From positions 1,715,001 to 1,779,000 of the forward strand of contig NZ_CP014335.1 of the NCBI RefSeq assembly GCF_001610955.1: a DNA stretch of 64,000 bases. Reading direction: 5' to 3'. Origin of the DNA: Geobacillus thermoleovorans (GTDB taxonomy: Bacteria > Bacillota > Bacilli > Bacillales > Anoxybacillaceae). Positions within the stretch are counted from its first letter, which is position 1. Each line of letters opens with the position of its first letter. Below are positions 52,619 to 61,228 of this stretch, piece after piece. The notes under the pieces were generated by a model. The model saw only the letters and a program-made list of their open reading frames with translations. It was not told the DNA's origin and made no database searches. Both the position numbers and the translations under genes were made by a program.

Positions 52619-53045
52619 TCAGCCGCCCAAGCAACGACCGCAGCAACATCAACAATTCGCTCCACTCTTGATTGGAAAGCCCTACTCGTTTGACAATTTC
52701 TTCTGGTATGCATTGTGCCTTTTATTTGATTTTCTCGCCCTGTTCTGTTAAAACAATGCGCACAACCCGTTCGTCTTCTGGCGATCTCAACCGTTGAACG
52801 AGGCCATTCTCCTCCATTCTTTTCAACATTGGCGTCAGTGTGCCGGAATCCAAATACAATCGTTTTCCAAGCTCTTTCATTGTCGTCTCCCCTTGCTCCC
52901 ACAACACGAGCAAAACGAGATATTGCGGATATGTAATCCCTATTTCTTCAAGAAAAGGACGATATAACTTCGTCAACTCACGAGAACAAGCATAAATGGC
53001 AAAACAAAGCTGATGGTCTAAACGCAGCGCATGATCGTTTGACAC
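52614..53045 (-). pseudogene. ohrR: OhrR peroxide sensor, interrupted by an in-frame stop
   Basis: A MarR-family repressor close to B. subtilis OhrR: LDHQLCFAIYACSRELTKLYRPFLEEIGITYPQYLVLLVLWE carries the reactive Cys, and LYLDSGTLTPMLKRMEENGLV is the recognition helix region. Translation stops at TAA 52724-52722 after about 107 residues, yet the same frame continues as KAQCIPEEIVKRVGLSNQEWSELLMLLRSLL-like sequence equal to the normal C-terminal dimer helices. Start GTG 53045 is behind GGAGGAAG. The DNA-binding part is intact, but dimerisation should fail. Its partner ohr is also lost. Confidence 0.85.
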
Positions 53046-53155
53046 GATTTCTTCCTCCATTTCTTTTCAAGGTTGGACACCTTCCTCCTCCCTATTATAT
53101 CGATCTCTCTCTTCGCCTGAAACCCGTTGAAGGTTTTCTGAAGGAAGATGATGAA

Positions 53156-53194
53156 GAAGGCTCCGCCTGTTTCCTTACAGAGGCGAGAGCCTTC
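53156..53194 (-). terminator. Probable terminator after narK
   Basis: GAAGGCTCCGCCT and AGGCGAGAGCCTTC pair with one bulge around a 10-base loop. On the minus strand it is followed by TTCATCATCTTCC, a weak T-tract, about 140 bases after narK. Nothing else was seen between 53060 and 53334. Confidence 0.45.
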
Positions 53195-53333
53195 CGAAAT
53201 CAGTGATAAGGATGGACGTCGCAAAACCGCCCCCTCTTTGTCAACCTAAAGAAAGGACTGTTTTCCACCAGTTTTTTCGTTCAATCAAACGATTTCCTTT
53301 GAAAGTTTGCAGCGTCTCTTTGGGTTACACCAT

Positions 53334-54536
53334 TCATTCTGCTGCTTTTTGAGAGAACGATTCGATCACAACCGTCGTCCCTTGAAGGCGACGAGCAGCC
53401 ATCACCGCGATCGCGAAAACGAAAGCAAGCATCCAAAACCCATACGCCGAAGAGCCGGTCCACTGCTTCATCACCCCGAGCACGTTCGGCAGCAAAAACC
53501 CTCCCAGTCCGCCAGCGGCGCCGATGATGCCCGTCAACAAACCGACTTCTTTCGGAAACCAGGTTGGAACGACTTGGAACAAAGCACCGTTTGCCGCACC
53601 AAAGCAAAGAAAAAGAACGACCATCAATCCGAACACGATGAGAAGGGGCGGCAATGCGCCGATGAACGCAAGCAAAACCGCACCAACGGCAAACAACAAG
53701 GAAAGAAGCCGCATTCCGCCGATCCGGTCAGCGAGATAACCGCCAATCGGGCGGATGAAACTGCCCGCAAACACGACGGCGGTGACGAAATCGCCGGCCG
53801 TGACTTTACTGACGCCGTATTCATCAAAGAAGAAAATGCCTAAGTATCCCGTCAGCCCGACAAATCCGCCGAATGACAAGCTGTAGAAGAAACAAAACAG
53901 CCATGCTTCTTTTCGACGGAGAACGGCTCCGTATTCACGCAACGAAACGGGTTTCACCGCTGTTGGACATTCACGCGCCAGCCAAGCGAATAGAAAAAAG
54001 ACAACAACTAGCGGGACGAGCGCCAATCCGAACACCGCGTTCCACCCATACGCCTCCGCCAGCCGCGGGCCAAACAGCGTTGCCAGCACCGTCCCGCTGT
54101 TTCCGGCCCCAGCGATCCCCATGGCCAGCCCTTGATATTCTTTCGGATACCAGCGGCTCGCAAGCGGCAACGCAACGGCAAAGCTGGCTCCGCCCACCCC
54201 TAATAAAAATCCGAGCGCATACACATCCGACATCCGGTCAGCGAACTGCCACCCCCACACAAGCGGCACAGCTGTCACCGCCATGCCAAGCAGACCAGCC
54301 CGCTTCCCGCCCCAGCGGTCGGCGAGCATCCCCATCGGAATGCGAAGCAGCGCCCCGCCCAACACGGGAATGGCGACCATCATCCCTTTTTCCGCCGGCG
54401 TGAGCGCAAACGACTCAGCGACAAATACACCAAGCGCGCCAAGCAAGTTCCAAATCATAAAGCTGATATCAAAATACAAAAACGACGATAAAAGCGTCGG
54501 CGCATGCCCGACGCGCCAAAACGATTTCCTCGCCAT
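53334..54536 (-). CDS. Nitrate/nitrite MFS transporter (NarK/NasA type)
   Basis: A 400-residue major facilitator with 12 helices. The nitrate signature appears in both halves as GIAGAGNSGTVLATLFGP (helix 5) and GIIGAAGGLGGFLLPNVLG (helix 11), the glycine-rich motifs of the NNP family; RIPMGMLADRWGGKRAG is motif A. Conserved Arg residues that bind nitrate lie in LLRIPMG and SFIRPIGG. It follows nirBD-nasC by 200 bases on the same strand, so it probably imports nitrate for assimilation (NasA role). ATG 54536 with GGGGGAGTC is preferred over 54560. Confidence 0.9.
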   Translation of the reverse strand: MARKSFWRVGHAPTLLSSFLYFDISFMIWNLLGALGVFVAESFALTPAEKGMMVAIPVLGGALLRIPMGMLADRWGGKRAGLLGMAVTAVPLVWGWQFADRMSDVYALGFLLGVGGASFAVALPLASRWYPKEYQGLAMGIAGAGNSGTVLATLFGPRLAEAYGWNAVFGLALVPLVVVFFLFAWLARECPTAVKPVSLREYGAVLRRKEAWLFCFFYSLSFGGFVGLTGYLGIFFFDEYGVSKVTAGDFVTAVVFAGSFIRPIGGYLADRIGGMRLLSLLFAVGAVLLAFIGALPPLLIVFGLMVVLFLCFGAANGALFQVVPTWFPKEVGLLTGIIGAAGGLGGFLLPNVLGVMKQWTGSSAYGFWMLAFVFAIAVMAARRLQGTTVVIESFSQKAAE

Positions 54537-54553
54537 CTTCCCCCGACTCCCCC

Positions 54554-54582
54554 TTGGCACAGAGTGTTTGTTATGTTAAAAT
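54554..54582 (+). promoter_or_regulatory. Sigma-A promoter of a candidate small RNA
   Basis: -35 TTGGCA (54554-54559) and -10 TAAAAT (54577-54582) are exactly 17 bases apart on the plus strand, with a start near 54589. A CcpA-like sequence TGAAAGCGATTTCT (54588-54601) overlaps the start and differs from the cre consensus only at the end. Confidence 0.5.
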
Positions 54583-54589
54583 GGAAATG

Positions 54590-54640
54590 AAAGCGATTTC
54601 TCCACCTACTTCCCGCCGTATTGCTGGGAAGTTTTTTTTC
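54590..54640 (+). ncRNA. Candidate ~50-base small RNA with intrinsic terminator
   Basis: No gene lies upstream on the plus strand, yet ACTTCCCGC and GCTGGGAAGT form a strong hairpin followed by TTTTTTTT (54632-54639), a textbook intrinsic terminator. Together with the promoter 30 bases upstream this outlines a RNA of about 50 bases. Its 5' part, GAAAGCGATTTCTCCACCTAC, is pyrimidine-rich; CTCCACCT could pair with ribosome sites of mRNAs. It is antisense to the leader of narK if that gene is read from nasC. Confidence 0.5.
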
Positions 54641-54735
54641 TTATGGCGCGTCTCGGTCCGCGCGCCCCGCTGGGGATGATTCCCCGCCGCGGACGGAAAA
54701 GAGAGCGCTTTTTCCGGCGAAATGAACCACACAAG

Positions 54736-56877
54736 TCAATTTCTCCCTAAATCGACCACTGGCCGCACCCGAGCTGCGCACCGCTTAAACGCCGGCATCC
54801 GGCAATGCGGATCGAGCTCATCGGACGTAACGTTGTTGATTTGCTGCAGGCCGCTCCAGTGGAATGGGACAAAAATGGTATCCTCGCGAATTTGATCATT
54901 GTAACGGCTGCGGACGACCGCCGCACCGCGCCGCGTTTCAATGCGCACAAGCATCCCTGGGCCGATCCCGTATCGTTTGGCCGTCCTCGGGTGGATTTCC
55001 ACGACCGCCTCCGGCTGCCGCGCCGAAAGCGCCGGGCTCCGCCGCGTTTGCGTTCCACTTAAATAATGGGCAAGCACCCGTCCGGTCGTTAAATAAAGCG
55101 GATACCATTCATCCGTCTCCTCTTTCTCCGGCCGAAACGGCAAAACCGCAAACCGAGCCTTGCCGTCCGGATGAGCAAACCGTTCCGTAAACAACCGAGG
55201 AGTCCCAGGATGATGCGCATCGGGGCAAGGCCAGTAGACACGTTCGCGCCGAAGCCGCTCATACGTCACACCGTAATAATCCGCTTTGCCGCCGCGGCTC
55301 GCCAACCGCAGTTCATTGAAAATCTCTTCGGCTGACGTGAACGGGAAGAAGCGGCCCTTGCCAAGCTTGTGCGCAATCGCGCATAAAATTTCCCAATCAT
55401 GTTTCACCTCCCCAGGACGCTTCCGAGCCGCCGGCCGAAAGCACACCCGCCCTTCGACGTTCGTCACCGTGCCTTCGTCTTCCAAATACGACGAAACAGG
55501 CAGCACGAGATCGGCCAGCTCGGCTGTTTCGGACAAAAACATATCCGCAACGACAAGAAACTTCAGTTTTTGCATCGCTTTGGCCACAAACGCCGCATTC
55601 GGGCTCGAGACGACGGGGTTCGACCCCATGACCAACAGCCCGGTGATCTCGCCCGCATCGATCTTTTGCATCATTTCATACGCTGACACCCCCTTTCGCG
55701 GCAGCTCATCCGGCGCAACGCCCCATACGCTTGCGATATACCGCCGGTGTTGCGGATGCTCAATGCTTCGGTAGCCCGGCAGCTGATCGGCTTTTTGTCC
55801 ATGCTCGCGCCCGCCCTGCCCGTTCCCTTGTCCGGTGATCGAGCCAAACCCAGAGCCAGGACGGCCGATGTTTCCGGTTGCCAGCACGACGTTGATCCAC
55901 TGTCTGACCGCCGCATAGCCGTCCGTCTGCTGCTCCAAGCCGCGCGCCGTGAGCACGATCGCATCGGCCGCCTCCCCGTACTTTCGCGCCGCCAAGCGAA
56001 TCTTCTCTTCCGGCACGTCAGTCAGCCGGACGATCTCATCCATCTCCACTGCTTCTATGTGCTGTTTCCATTCGGCAAACCCAACCGTCCGCTCGCGCAC
56101 AAACGCTTCATCGATATATCCTTCGTCAAGCAGCACTTTCCCGATGCCGACGGCCAGCGCCGCATCCGTTCCGGGCTTGAGCGGCAGGTGCAGATCCGCC
56201 AACGCCGCCGTTTTCGTTTCCCGCGGATCCACCACGATGATAAAAGCGCCGTTCTTCTTCGCTTCATAAAAATACGGCATCAACGTCGGCTGGCATTCGG
56301 CGACATTGGTCCCAGCCAAAATGATCGTCTGGGCGAGTGGAATGTCGGAGAGCGGATTCGTCAACCCGCGGTCAAGACCAAACGCGTCGTTCATCGCGGC
56401 CGCGGCCGCCGACATGCAAAAACGGCCGTTGTAGTCGATGTGCCGCGTCTTGAGCGCCACGCGGGCAAATTTCCCGAGCAAATACGCCTCCTCGTTCGTC
56501 AAGGATCCGCCGCCGTAAACAGCAAACGCATCAACTCCATCTTCCTTCTGAATGGAGATGATTCGTTCCGCGATCAGCGAAAGCGCCTCCTCCCAACGGA
56601 CCCGCACAAACCGGCCGTCCACTTTCGCAAGCGGAACCAACAGCCGCTCGGGATGCAAAGCGTGCTGGTGGGCGTTCATCCCCTTTAAACAAAGGCGGCC
56701 GTTGGACGTCGGGTTGTCAGTCGGGACCGCCTTGTAGCGGCGCCGCTCTACAATCCGCTCCTCCACCAGCTGAAGCGTGCACTGGACGCTGCAAAACGGA
56801 CATTGCGTCGCGGCCGCCGTTTCTGACGCCCGTTCTTTTTCCTTGGCGCGAAAGTAGCGCAGCAATTCGTTCGTCAT
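54736..56877 (-). CDS. nasC: Assimilatory nitrate reductase, catalytic subunit
   Basis: A 713-residue Mo-bisMGD oxidoreductase reducing nitrate to nitrite in the cytosol. The [4Fe-4S] motif is CPFCSVQC...LCLKGMNAH near the N-terminus, and the GRFCMSAAAAAMNDAFGLDRGLTNPLSDI, NVAECQPTLMPYF, GQGNGQGGREHGQKADQLPGYR and MGSNPVVSSPN blocks match B. subtilis NasC through its length. ATG 56877 gives the N-terminus MTNELLRYFR like MTERLLRYFR there; ATG 56883 is the alternative. It follows nirD by 17 bases. The NasB electron-transfer partner of B. subtilis is not in this cluster. Confidence 0.94.
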   Translation of the reverse strand: MTNELLRYFRAKEKERASETAAATQCPFCSVQCTLQLVEERIVERRRYKAVPTDNPTSNGRLCLKGMNAHQHALHPERLLVPLAKVDGRFVRVRWEEALSLIAERIISIQKEDGVDAFAVYGGGSLTNEEAYLLGKFARVALKTRHIDYNGRFCMSAAAAAMNDAFGLDRGLTNPLSDIPLAQTIILAGTNVAECQPTLMPYFYEAKKNGAFIIVVDPRETKTAALADLHLPLKPGTDAALAVGIGKVLLDEGYIDEAFVRERTVGFAEWKQHIEAVEMDEIVRLTDVPEEKIRLAARKYGEAADAIVLTARGLEQQTDGYAAVRQWINVVLATGNIGRPGSGFGSITGQGNGQGGREHGQKADQLPGYRSIEHPQHRRYIASVWGVAPDELPRKGVSAYEMMQKIDAGEITGLLVMGSNPVVSSPNAAFVAKAMQKLKFLVVADMFLSETAELADLVLPVSSYLEDEGTVTNVEGRVCFRPAARKRPGEVKHDWEILCAIAHKLGKGRFFPFTSAEEIFNELRLASRGGKADYYGVTYERLRRERVYWPCPDAHHPGTPRLFTERFAHPDGKARFAVLPFRPEKEETDEWYPLYLTTGRVLAHYLSGTQTRRSPALSARQPEAVVEIHPRTAKRYGIGPGMLVRIETRRGAAVVRSRYNDQIREDTIFVPFHWSGLQQINNVTSDELDPHCRMPAFKRCAARVRPVVDLGRN

Positions 56878-56894
56878 CGCCATTCCCCCGCTTC

Positions 56895-57197
56895 CTACAG
56901 CTCGACATATACCAAGCCGTCTTTCACCGCCGCGCGGTACGTTTTGACACACCCTTCATCCGGCGCCTGCACCCGGCCGTCTTTCAGGCAAATTTTCCAA
57001 TCATGGAGCGGACAAAACACAAACTCGCCGCTCACAATACCTTGTGACAAATCGCCTCCTCGATGCGGACAGCGGTTTTCAACGGCAAATACTTGATCGT
57101 CACCCGTCCGGAACAACGCCAGCTCACGATTCCCAACCCGCACGCATTTTCCGAGCCGCTTCGGCAGCTGTTCCAATGTTCCCACTTCCACCTTCAT
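56895..57197 (-). CDS. nirD: Nitrite reductase small subunit (Rieske type)
   Basis: A 100-residue Rieske-fold subunit of assimilatory NADH-nitrite reductase. The cluster ligands are C-P-H in ENRCPHRGGDLS and C-P-L-H in FCPLHDWKICL, the [2Fe-2S] set. ATG 57197 fits the length of B. subtilis NasE, whereas the in-frame extension to 57293 is not homologous. It lies between nirB and nasC in one operon. Confidence 0.92.
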   Translation of the reverse strand: MKVEVGTLEQLPKRLGKCVRVGNRELALFRTGDDQVFAVENRCPHRGGDLSQGIVSGEFVFCPLHDWKICLKDGRVQAPDEGCVKTYRAAVKDGLVYVEL

Positions 57198-57418
57198 CCT
57201 CTCTTCGTCCTCCTCCTGCATCGATGTCTGATCCTGTTTGACCATTCCTTTACAAACTTTCATGAACAACAACGTAAAATCGGCTCTCCGCAAACGAAAA
57301 CCTCGTTTCCGGCTGGACGATGGCCATCATTTCCCTCTCTTCGTTCCAGCATTGATCCTAACCCATGATCAATCCAGGCGGCGGAACATCGACTTTTTCC
57401 GCCCGCCGCCATCCCCCT

Positions 57419-59845
57419 TCATTCCACCGACACCGGCTCTTTGTCGCCGATATCGCGGAACAACAGTTGCTGCAGTCTCTCGTTTTCGACAATGTCCCGC
57501 CACGGATCTGTTGTCGCCGAAAGAGCTTTGTGAAGCCGCTCAAGCAGCGCGCGGCGCGTTTCCACATCGAACAACACTTCGCGGATATGCTCAAGCCCAA
57601 CGCGCTCGACCCATTTGGACGTCCGTTCCAAATAATGCGCGGACTCGCGGTAATATTGCAAAAAAGCGCCGGTCATCTCGATCACCTCGTCTTCCGTCTT
57701 GACCGTGCAAAGCAAGTCAGCTGCACGCAAATGGGTGCCGCCGTTGCCGCCGACATAAATCTCCCATCCGCCCTCGACGCCGACGATGCCGACATCTTTA
57801 ATGCCCGATTCCGCGCAGTTGCGCGGGCAGGCGGAGACGGCCATTTTCACTTTATGCGGCGTTTTCAGCCGCTCAAATGTTTGTTCCATCCGAATGCCAA
57901 GCCCGGTTGAATCTTGCGTGCCAAAGCGGCAAAACTGCTTGCCGACGCACGTTTTCACCGTCCGCAGCGCCTTGGCGTAGGCGTAGCCTGACGGCATGCC
58001 GAGATCGGCCCAAATGCGCGGCAAATCTTCTTTTTTCACCCCAAGCAAGTCGATGCGCTGCCCGCCTGTGATCTTAATCATCGGCACGTTGTATTTTTCC
58101 GCGACATCGGCGATGTTCCGCAGCTGCTCGGCTGTGGTCACCCCGCCGTATATGCGCGGCACAACGGAGTACGTGCCATCGGCCTGGATGTTGGCGTGCA
58201 GCCGTTCATTGACAAACAAAGATTCCGCTTCTTCATCGTACTCACCCGGATAAAGCATGCCCAGGTAATAATTGAGCGCCGGACGGCATTTGGAACAGCC
58301 TTCCTCGTTTTTCCATCCCAATACGCTCATGACTTCTTTGACCGTCATCAACCGTCTTTGTTCGATGGCCTCGAGCACTTCCTCACGGCTTAGGTCCGTG
58401 CAGCCGCAGATCGTTTCTTTCACCGTATACCGATTCGCTTCTTCACCGAGCATATGCTCAAGCAGCTCGGCGACAAGCCCTTTACACCCGCCGCATGAGC
58501 GGGACGCGTTCGTATAGTCGCGCACCTCGGCGACCGTCTTAAGCCCGTGTTCGGCAATCGCCTGACAAATCGCGCCTTTTGTCACCCCGTTGCAGCCGCA
58601 AACAACATCGGTGTCGGCCATCGCCGCCGCAAGGCTTCCCTTCCCGCCTAAAGCGGCTGGGGCAAACAGCGACAGCGAGAGCGCCTCAACCGAATCGCCG
58701 CGCTGGATCATATCGAACAGCTTTCGACCTTCGCTCGTATCGCCAAACAGCACCGCCCCAACGATTTTCCCTTGGCGAACGACGACTTTCTTGTACACCG
58801 AGCGCGCTTCGTCATACAGTTTGATCGACTCCGTCCCTTCGCCATCCATAAATTCACCAGCCGAGAACACGTCGACACCGGACACTTTCAGCTGAGTCGC
58901 AACGACAGATCCTTCATACGGCTTTCCTTTTCGGCCGCAAATCGCCTCTGCCAGCACTTTCCCCTGTTCATAAAGCGGAGCGACGAGTCCATACACAACA
59001 CCGCGATGTTCCGCGCATTCACCGACCGCGTAAATGTGCGGCACACTCGTTTCCAAGTAGTCATTGACAACGATCCCTCGATTCACTTCAATGCCGCTTC
59101 TCCGCGCTAAATCAACATTCGGACGAATACCGACCGCCATCACCACCAAGTCGGCGGCAATGGACGTACCGTCCTTAAATCGCACTCCTTCCACACGGCC
59201 GTTGCCGAACAATTCGGCCGTCTCCTTGCGAAGCAAAACGTTCATCCCTTGTTTCTCCAGCTCCCGCTGCAGCAGCTTGGAAGCGGTCGGATCAAGCTGG
59301 CGTTCCATCAAATAGTCGAAAATATGGATGACATCGACATCCATTCCTAAGTGAAGCAGGCCGCGCGCCGCCTCCAAGCCAAGCAAGCCGCCGCCAATGA
59401 CCGCCGCTTTTTTGTACGTCTTCGCATATTCGATCATCCGCTCGCAATCTTGGATATCGCGAAACGCCGTCACCCCGGGCAAATCCGCCCCCGGCACCGG
59501 CAAGATAAACGGATTCGACCCTGTCGCGAAAATCAATTCATCGTATTCGACTACCCGCCCACGGTCGGTCCGAACAAGCCGCCGCTTGATGTCGACTTCC
59601 GTCACCGTTTCGCCGGCAAACAGCCGAATGCCGTTTCGTTCGTACCATTCCCAACTGTTCAACGTAATGTCATCAAGGCGCGTATCTCCTTGCAGCACCT
59701 TCGACAACAAAATGCGGTTATAATTCGGATGCGGTTCGCTGCCAAAAATCGTGATCTCAAACGCCTCGCGGTCAAGTTTTAAAATCTCCTCGATGCAGCG
59801 AACCCCCGCCATGCCGTTGCCGATTAACACGAGTTTTCGTTTCAT
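57419..59845 (-). CDS. nirB: Assimilatory nitrite reductase large subunit
   Basis: An 808-residue NAD(P)H-nitrite reductase (NasD) reducing nitrite to ammonium with six electrons. Residues 1-400 are the FAD/NAD domain (IGNGMAGVRC, VIGGGLLGLEAARGL). BFD-like [2Fe-2S] segments are at about 415-530 (CGCNGVTKG, CGCTDLSREEV...CSKCRPALNYYLG), and the sirohaem [4Fe-4S] domain follows with CVGKQFCRFG and CPRNCAESG. Sirohaem and cluster ligands are complete. First gene of nirB-nirD-nasC. A TnrA-type site lies upstream. Confidence 0.95.
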   Translation of the reverse strand: MKRKLVLIGNGMAGVRCIEEILKLDREAFEITIFGSEPHPNYNRILLSKVLQGDTRLDDITLNSWEWYERNGIRLFAGETVTEVDIKRRLVRTDRGRVVEYDELIFATGSNPFILPVPGADLPGVTAFRDIQDCERMIEYAKTYKKAAVIGGGLLGLEAARGLLHLGMDVDVIHIFDYLMERQLDPTASKLLQRELEKQGMNVLLRKETAELFGNGRVEGVRFKDGTSIAADLVVMAVGIRPNVDLARRSGIEVNRGIVVNDYLETSVPHIYAVGECAEHRGVVYGLVAPLYEQGKVLAEAICGRKGKPYEGSVVATQLKVSGVDVFSAGEFMDGEGTESIKLYDEARSVYKKVVVRQGKIVGAVLFGDTSEGRKLFDMIQRGDSVEALSLSLFAPAALGGKGSLAAAMADTDVVCGCNGVTKGAICQAIAEHGLKTVAEVRDYTNASRSCGGCKGLVAELLEHMLGEEANRYTVKETICGCTDLSREEVLEAIEQRRLMTVKEVMSVLGWKNEEGCSKCRPALNYYLGMLYPGEYDEEAESLFVNERLHANIQADGTYSVVPRIYGGVTTAEQLRNIADVAEKYNVPMIKITGGQRIDLLGVKKEDLPRIWADLGMPSGYAYAKALRTVKTCVGKQFCRFGTQDSTGLGIRMEQTFERLKTPHKVKMAVSACPRNCAESGIKDVGIVGVEGGWEIYVGGNGGTHLRAADLLCTVKTEDEVIEMTGAFLQYYRESAHYLERTSKWVERVGLEHIREVLFDVETRRALLERLHKALSATTDPWRDIVENERLQQLLFRDIGDKEPVSVE

Positions 59846-59973
59846 ATCGTCATCCCTCCATACTTCTTGTCATCGATGCAGCCAAAGCCGGATCGTCATT
59901 ACCAGCATCTCCCATAATCCGACCGTTCTTGTTTTCATCACCCTCACATTCCCCCTTTGCCTTGGCTGTGCCC

Positions 59974-60026
59974 ATCATATCACGTCAAACATGAAGCATG
60001 CATTTTTTATGTTAGATTATATAACG
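59974..60026 (-). promoter_or_regulatory. nirBD-nasC promoter with TnrA box
   Basis: TGTTAGATTATATAACG (60010-60026) matches the TnrA/GlnR consensus TGTNANAWWWTNTNACA with one end mismatch. A -10 TATGAT lies on the minus strand at 59979-59974 (start near 59967), so the site is centred about 50 bases upstream, the activating position. The rest of 59850-60110 is AT-rich with no gene. Confidence 0.7.
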
Positions 60027-60113
60027 CAATTTTAACAAAAAAACATAATAATCATATAAAAAATCAGATTAATATACGTATTTGTCGGAAATATGTAACT
60101 TTTTATAACATAA

Positions 60114-60152
60114 AAAAGCGACCTTCCGCTTGATGGAGCGGAGGCCGCTTCT
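60114..60152 (-). terminator. Terminator after the DnaA-N-like gene
   Basis: On the minus strand AGCGGCCTCCGCT and AGCGGAAGGTCGCT pair around CCATCA and are followed by TTTTTTATG. Confidence 0.75.
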
Positions 60153-60181
60153 TGTTGGAGGTTTGCTCGTTAAGGGGATCA

Positions 60182-60586
60182 TCAGTGAATCGGACGGGAT
60201 TCCAACAGTTCATCGATGATGCGCGCGTAGTGGTCAATGCGCCGCTCCAGCTCCTCCATCTGCCGCTCAAGGCGGGTGATGTATTGACGGAAGGTCATCG
60301 GAGCGCCGTATCGCTGTTCGAGCCGTTCTTCGATTTTCTGCCGCTCGCCGTGGACAGAGACGAAGATGCGCATCTCGCGGCCGAACACTTCGCGGACGGT
60401 TTCACTGATGAGTTCGCCATATCTTGTTTGCAGCCATTCACATTGAATCTCGTTTAGGCATTCGATGATGAGCCAATCCTCATCCACCGTCGCGGACGTC
60501 GAAGCAAACCAAGTGTCAAACGACGGGCCGGGCAGCTTTTGCGCAAGCTTCGTTTCCACTTGCTCCCAAAGATGATGCTCCTTCAC
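60182..60586 (-). CDS. Free-standing DnaA N-terminal-domain protein
   Basis: A 134-residue protein. Residues about 5-80 closely follow domain I of DnaA: LWEQVETKLAQKLPGPSFDTWFASTSA, LIIECLNEIQCEWLQTRYGELISETVREVFG and IFVSVHG. Residues 85-130 form a charged coiled coil (LERQMEELERRIDHYARIIDELLE). The ATPase and DNA-binding domains of DnaA are absent. Domain I mediates DnaA self-assembly and contacts with helicase and regulators, so this could modulate initiation; no test of that is in the sequence. GTG 60586 follows AAAGGAGGTGACA. It starts 18 bases after the thioesterase stop. Confidence 0.8.
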   Translation of the reverse strand: MKEHHLWEQVETKLAQKLPGPSFDTWFASTSATVDEDWLIIECLNEIQCEWLQTRYGELISETVREVFGREMRIFVSVHGERQKIEERLEQRYGAPMTFRQYITRLERQMEELERRIDHYARIIDELLESRPIH

Positions 60587-60604
60587 ACTGTCACCTCCTT
60601 TCAT

Positions 60605-61006
60605 CTACTCTCTTGGCTGCCATACATGTTCGCGCAATTTCGCCCGAATGTCATCCGGAATCGGTTCAGGCCGCCCGGTGTCAAAATTGAAATTGACATA
60701 CACCGCCCGTCCTTTGGCGCACACCACCCCGTTTTGGTGGATTTCTTCATAAATCGTGAGGCTTGTGTTGCCGATGCGCTCAATGCCGGTATACACGGTC
60801 ACATCTTGCCCATAATACAGTTGGTTGACGTAGTCAACCTCCATGCGGATGATCACCATCCGCCAACGTTTGAATGACAAGTCAGGCGTAAATAGTTTAA
60901 AAATTTCATGCCGCCCCGCTTCAAACCAAACGGGCACGGTCGTATTGTTAATATGGCCGACGCCGTCGGTTTCCGACACGCGCGGCGTAATGACAGTCGT
61001 AAACAT
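60605..61006 (-). CDS. Acyl-CoA thioesterase, 4-hydroxybenzoyl-CoA type hotdog fold
   Basis: A 133-residue single hotdog-fold thioesterase. The N-terminal VSETDGVGHINNTTVPVWFEAGRHEIF is the family motif with the catalytic Asp/His-Asn region, and VVIIRMEVDYVNQLYYGQDVTVYT follows. Probable substrate: an acyl- or aroyl-CoA, not identifiable. ATG 61006 is behind GGAGGAGCG; the frame open to 61231 lacks support. In operon with the DnaA-N protein. Confidence 0.87.
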   Translation of the reverse strand: MFTTVITPRVSETDGVGHINNTTVPVWFEAGRHEIFKLFTPDLSFKRWRMVIIRMEVDYVNQLYYGQDVTVYTGIERIGNTSLTIYEEIHQNGVVCAKGRAVYVNFNFDTGRPEPIPDDIRAKLREHVWQPRE

Positions 61007-61190
61007 GAACGCTCCTCCTCCACAAGAACTGGAATCGTCTTTTGTCGAATTTCGGCGGCTGATGTATATGGGTTCGCCCCAACGTGTGGAAATTCCTGCT
61101 TCTCCATCAAGAAAACGTGAAAAACGTCGCCCCTTGAGCGGAAAGGGGATCCAACCTGAGAAGCCGGATCCTAATTCCCAACATCCAAAG

Positions 61191-61228
61191 AAAAAACAGG
61201 AGCCTGAAGCAGCCCCTGTTTTTCTCCT
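61191..61228 (-). terminator. Terminator after the Fe-ADH gene
   Basis: On the minus strand AAAACAGG and CCTGTTTT pair around a loop containing GCTTCAGGC and are followed by TTTCTTTGG. It overlaps the stop codon region of the alcohol dehydrogenase. The stretch to 61006 has no gene. Confidence 0.7.

Noticed and set aside
54650-54735. GC-rich inverted repeat (GTCCGCG...CGCGGAC) after nasC
   Set aside because: It can fold, but lacks a T-tract on the minus strand and matches no riboswitch I know; it may be a weak terminator or spacer structure.
55747-56688. 313-codon plus-strand frame
   Set aside because: Antisense to nasC, without recognisable domain; nasC matches its family over this whole stretch.
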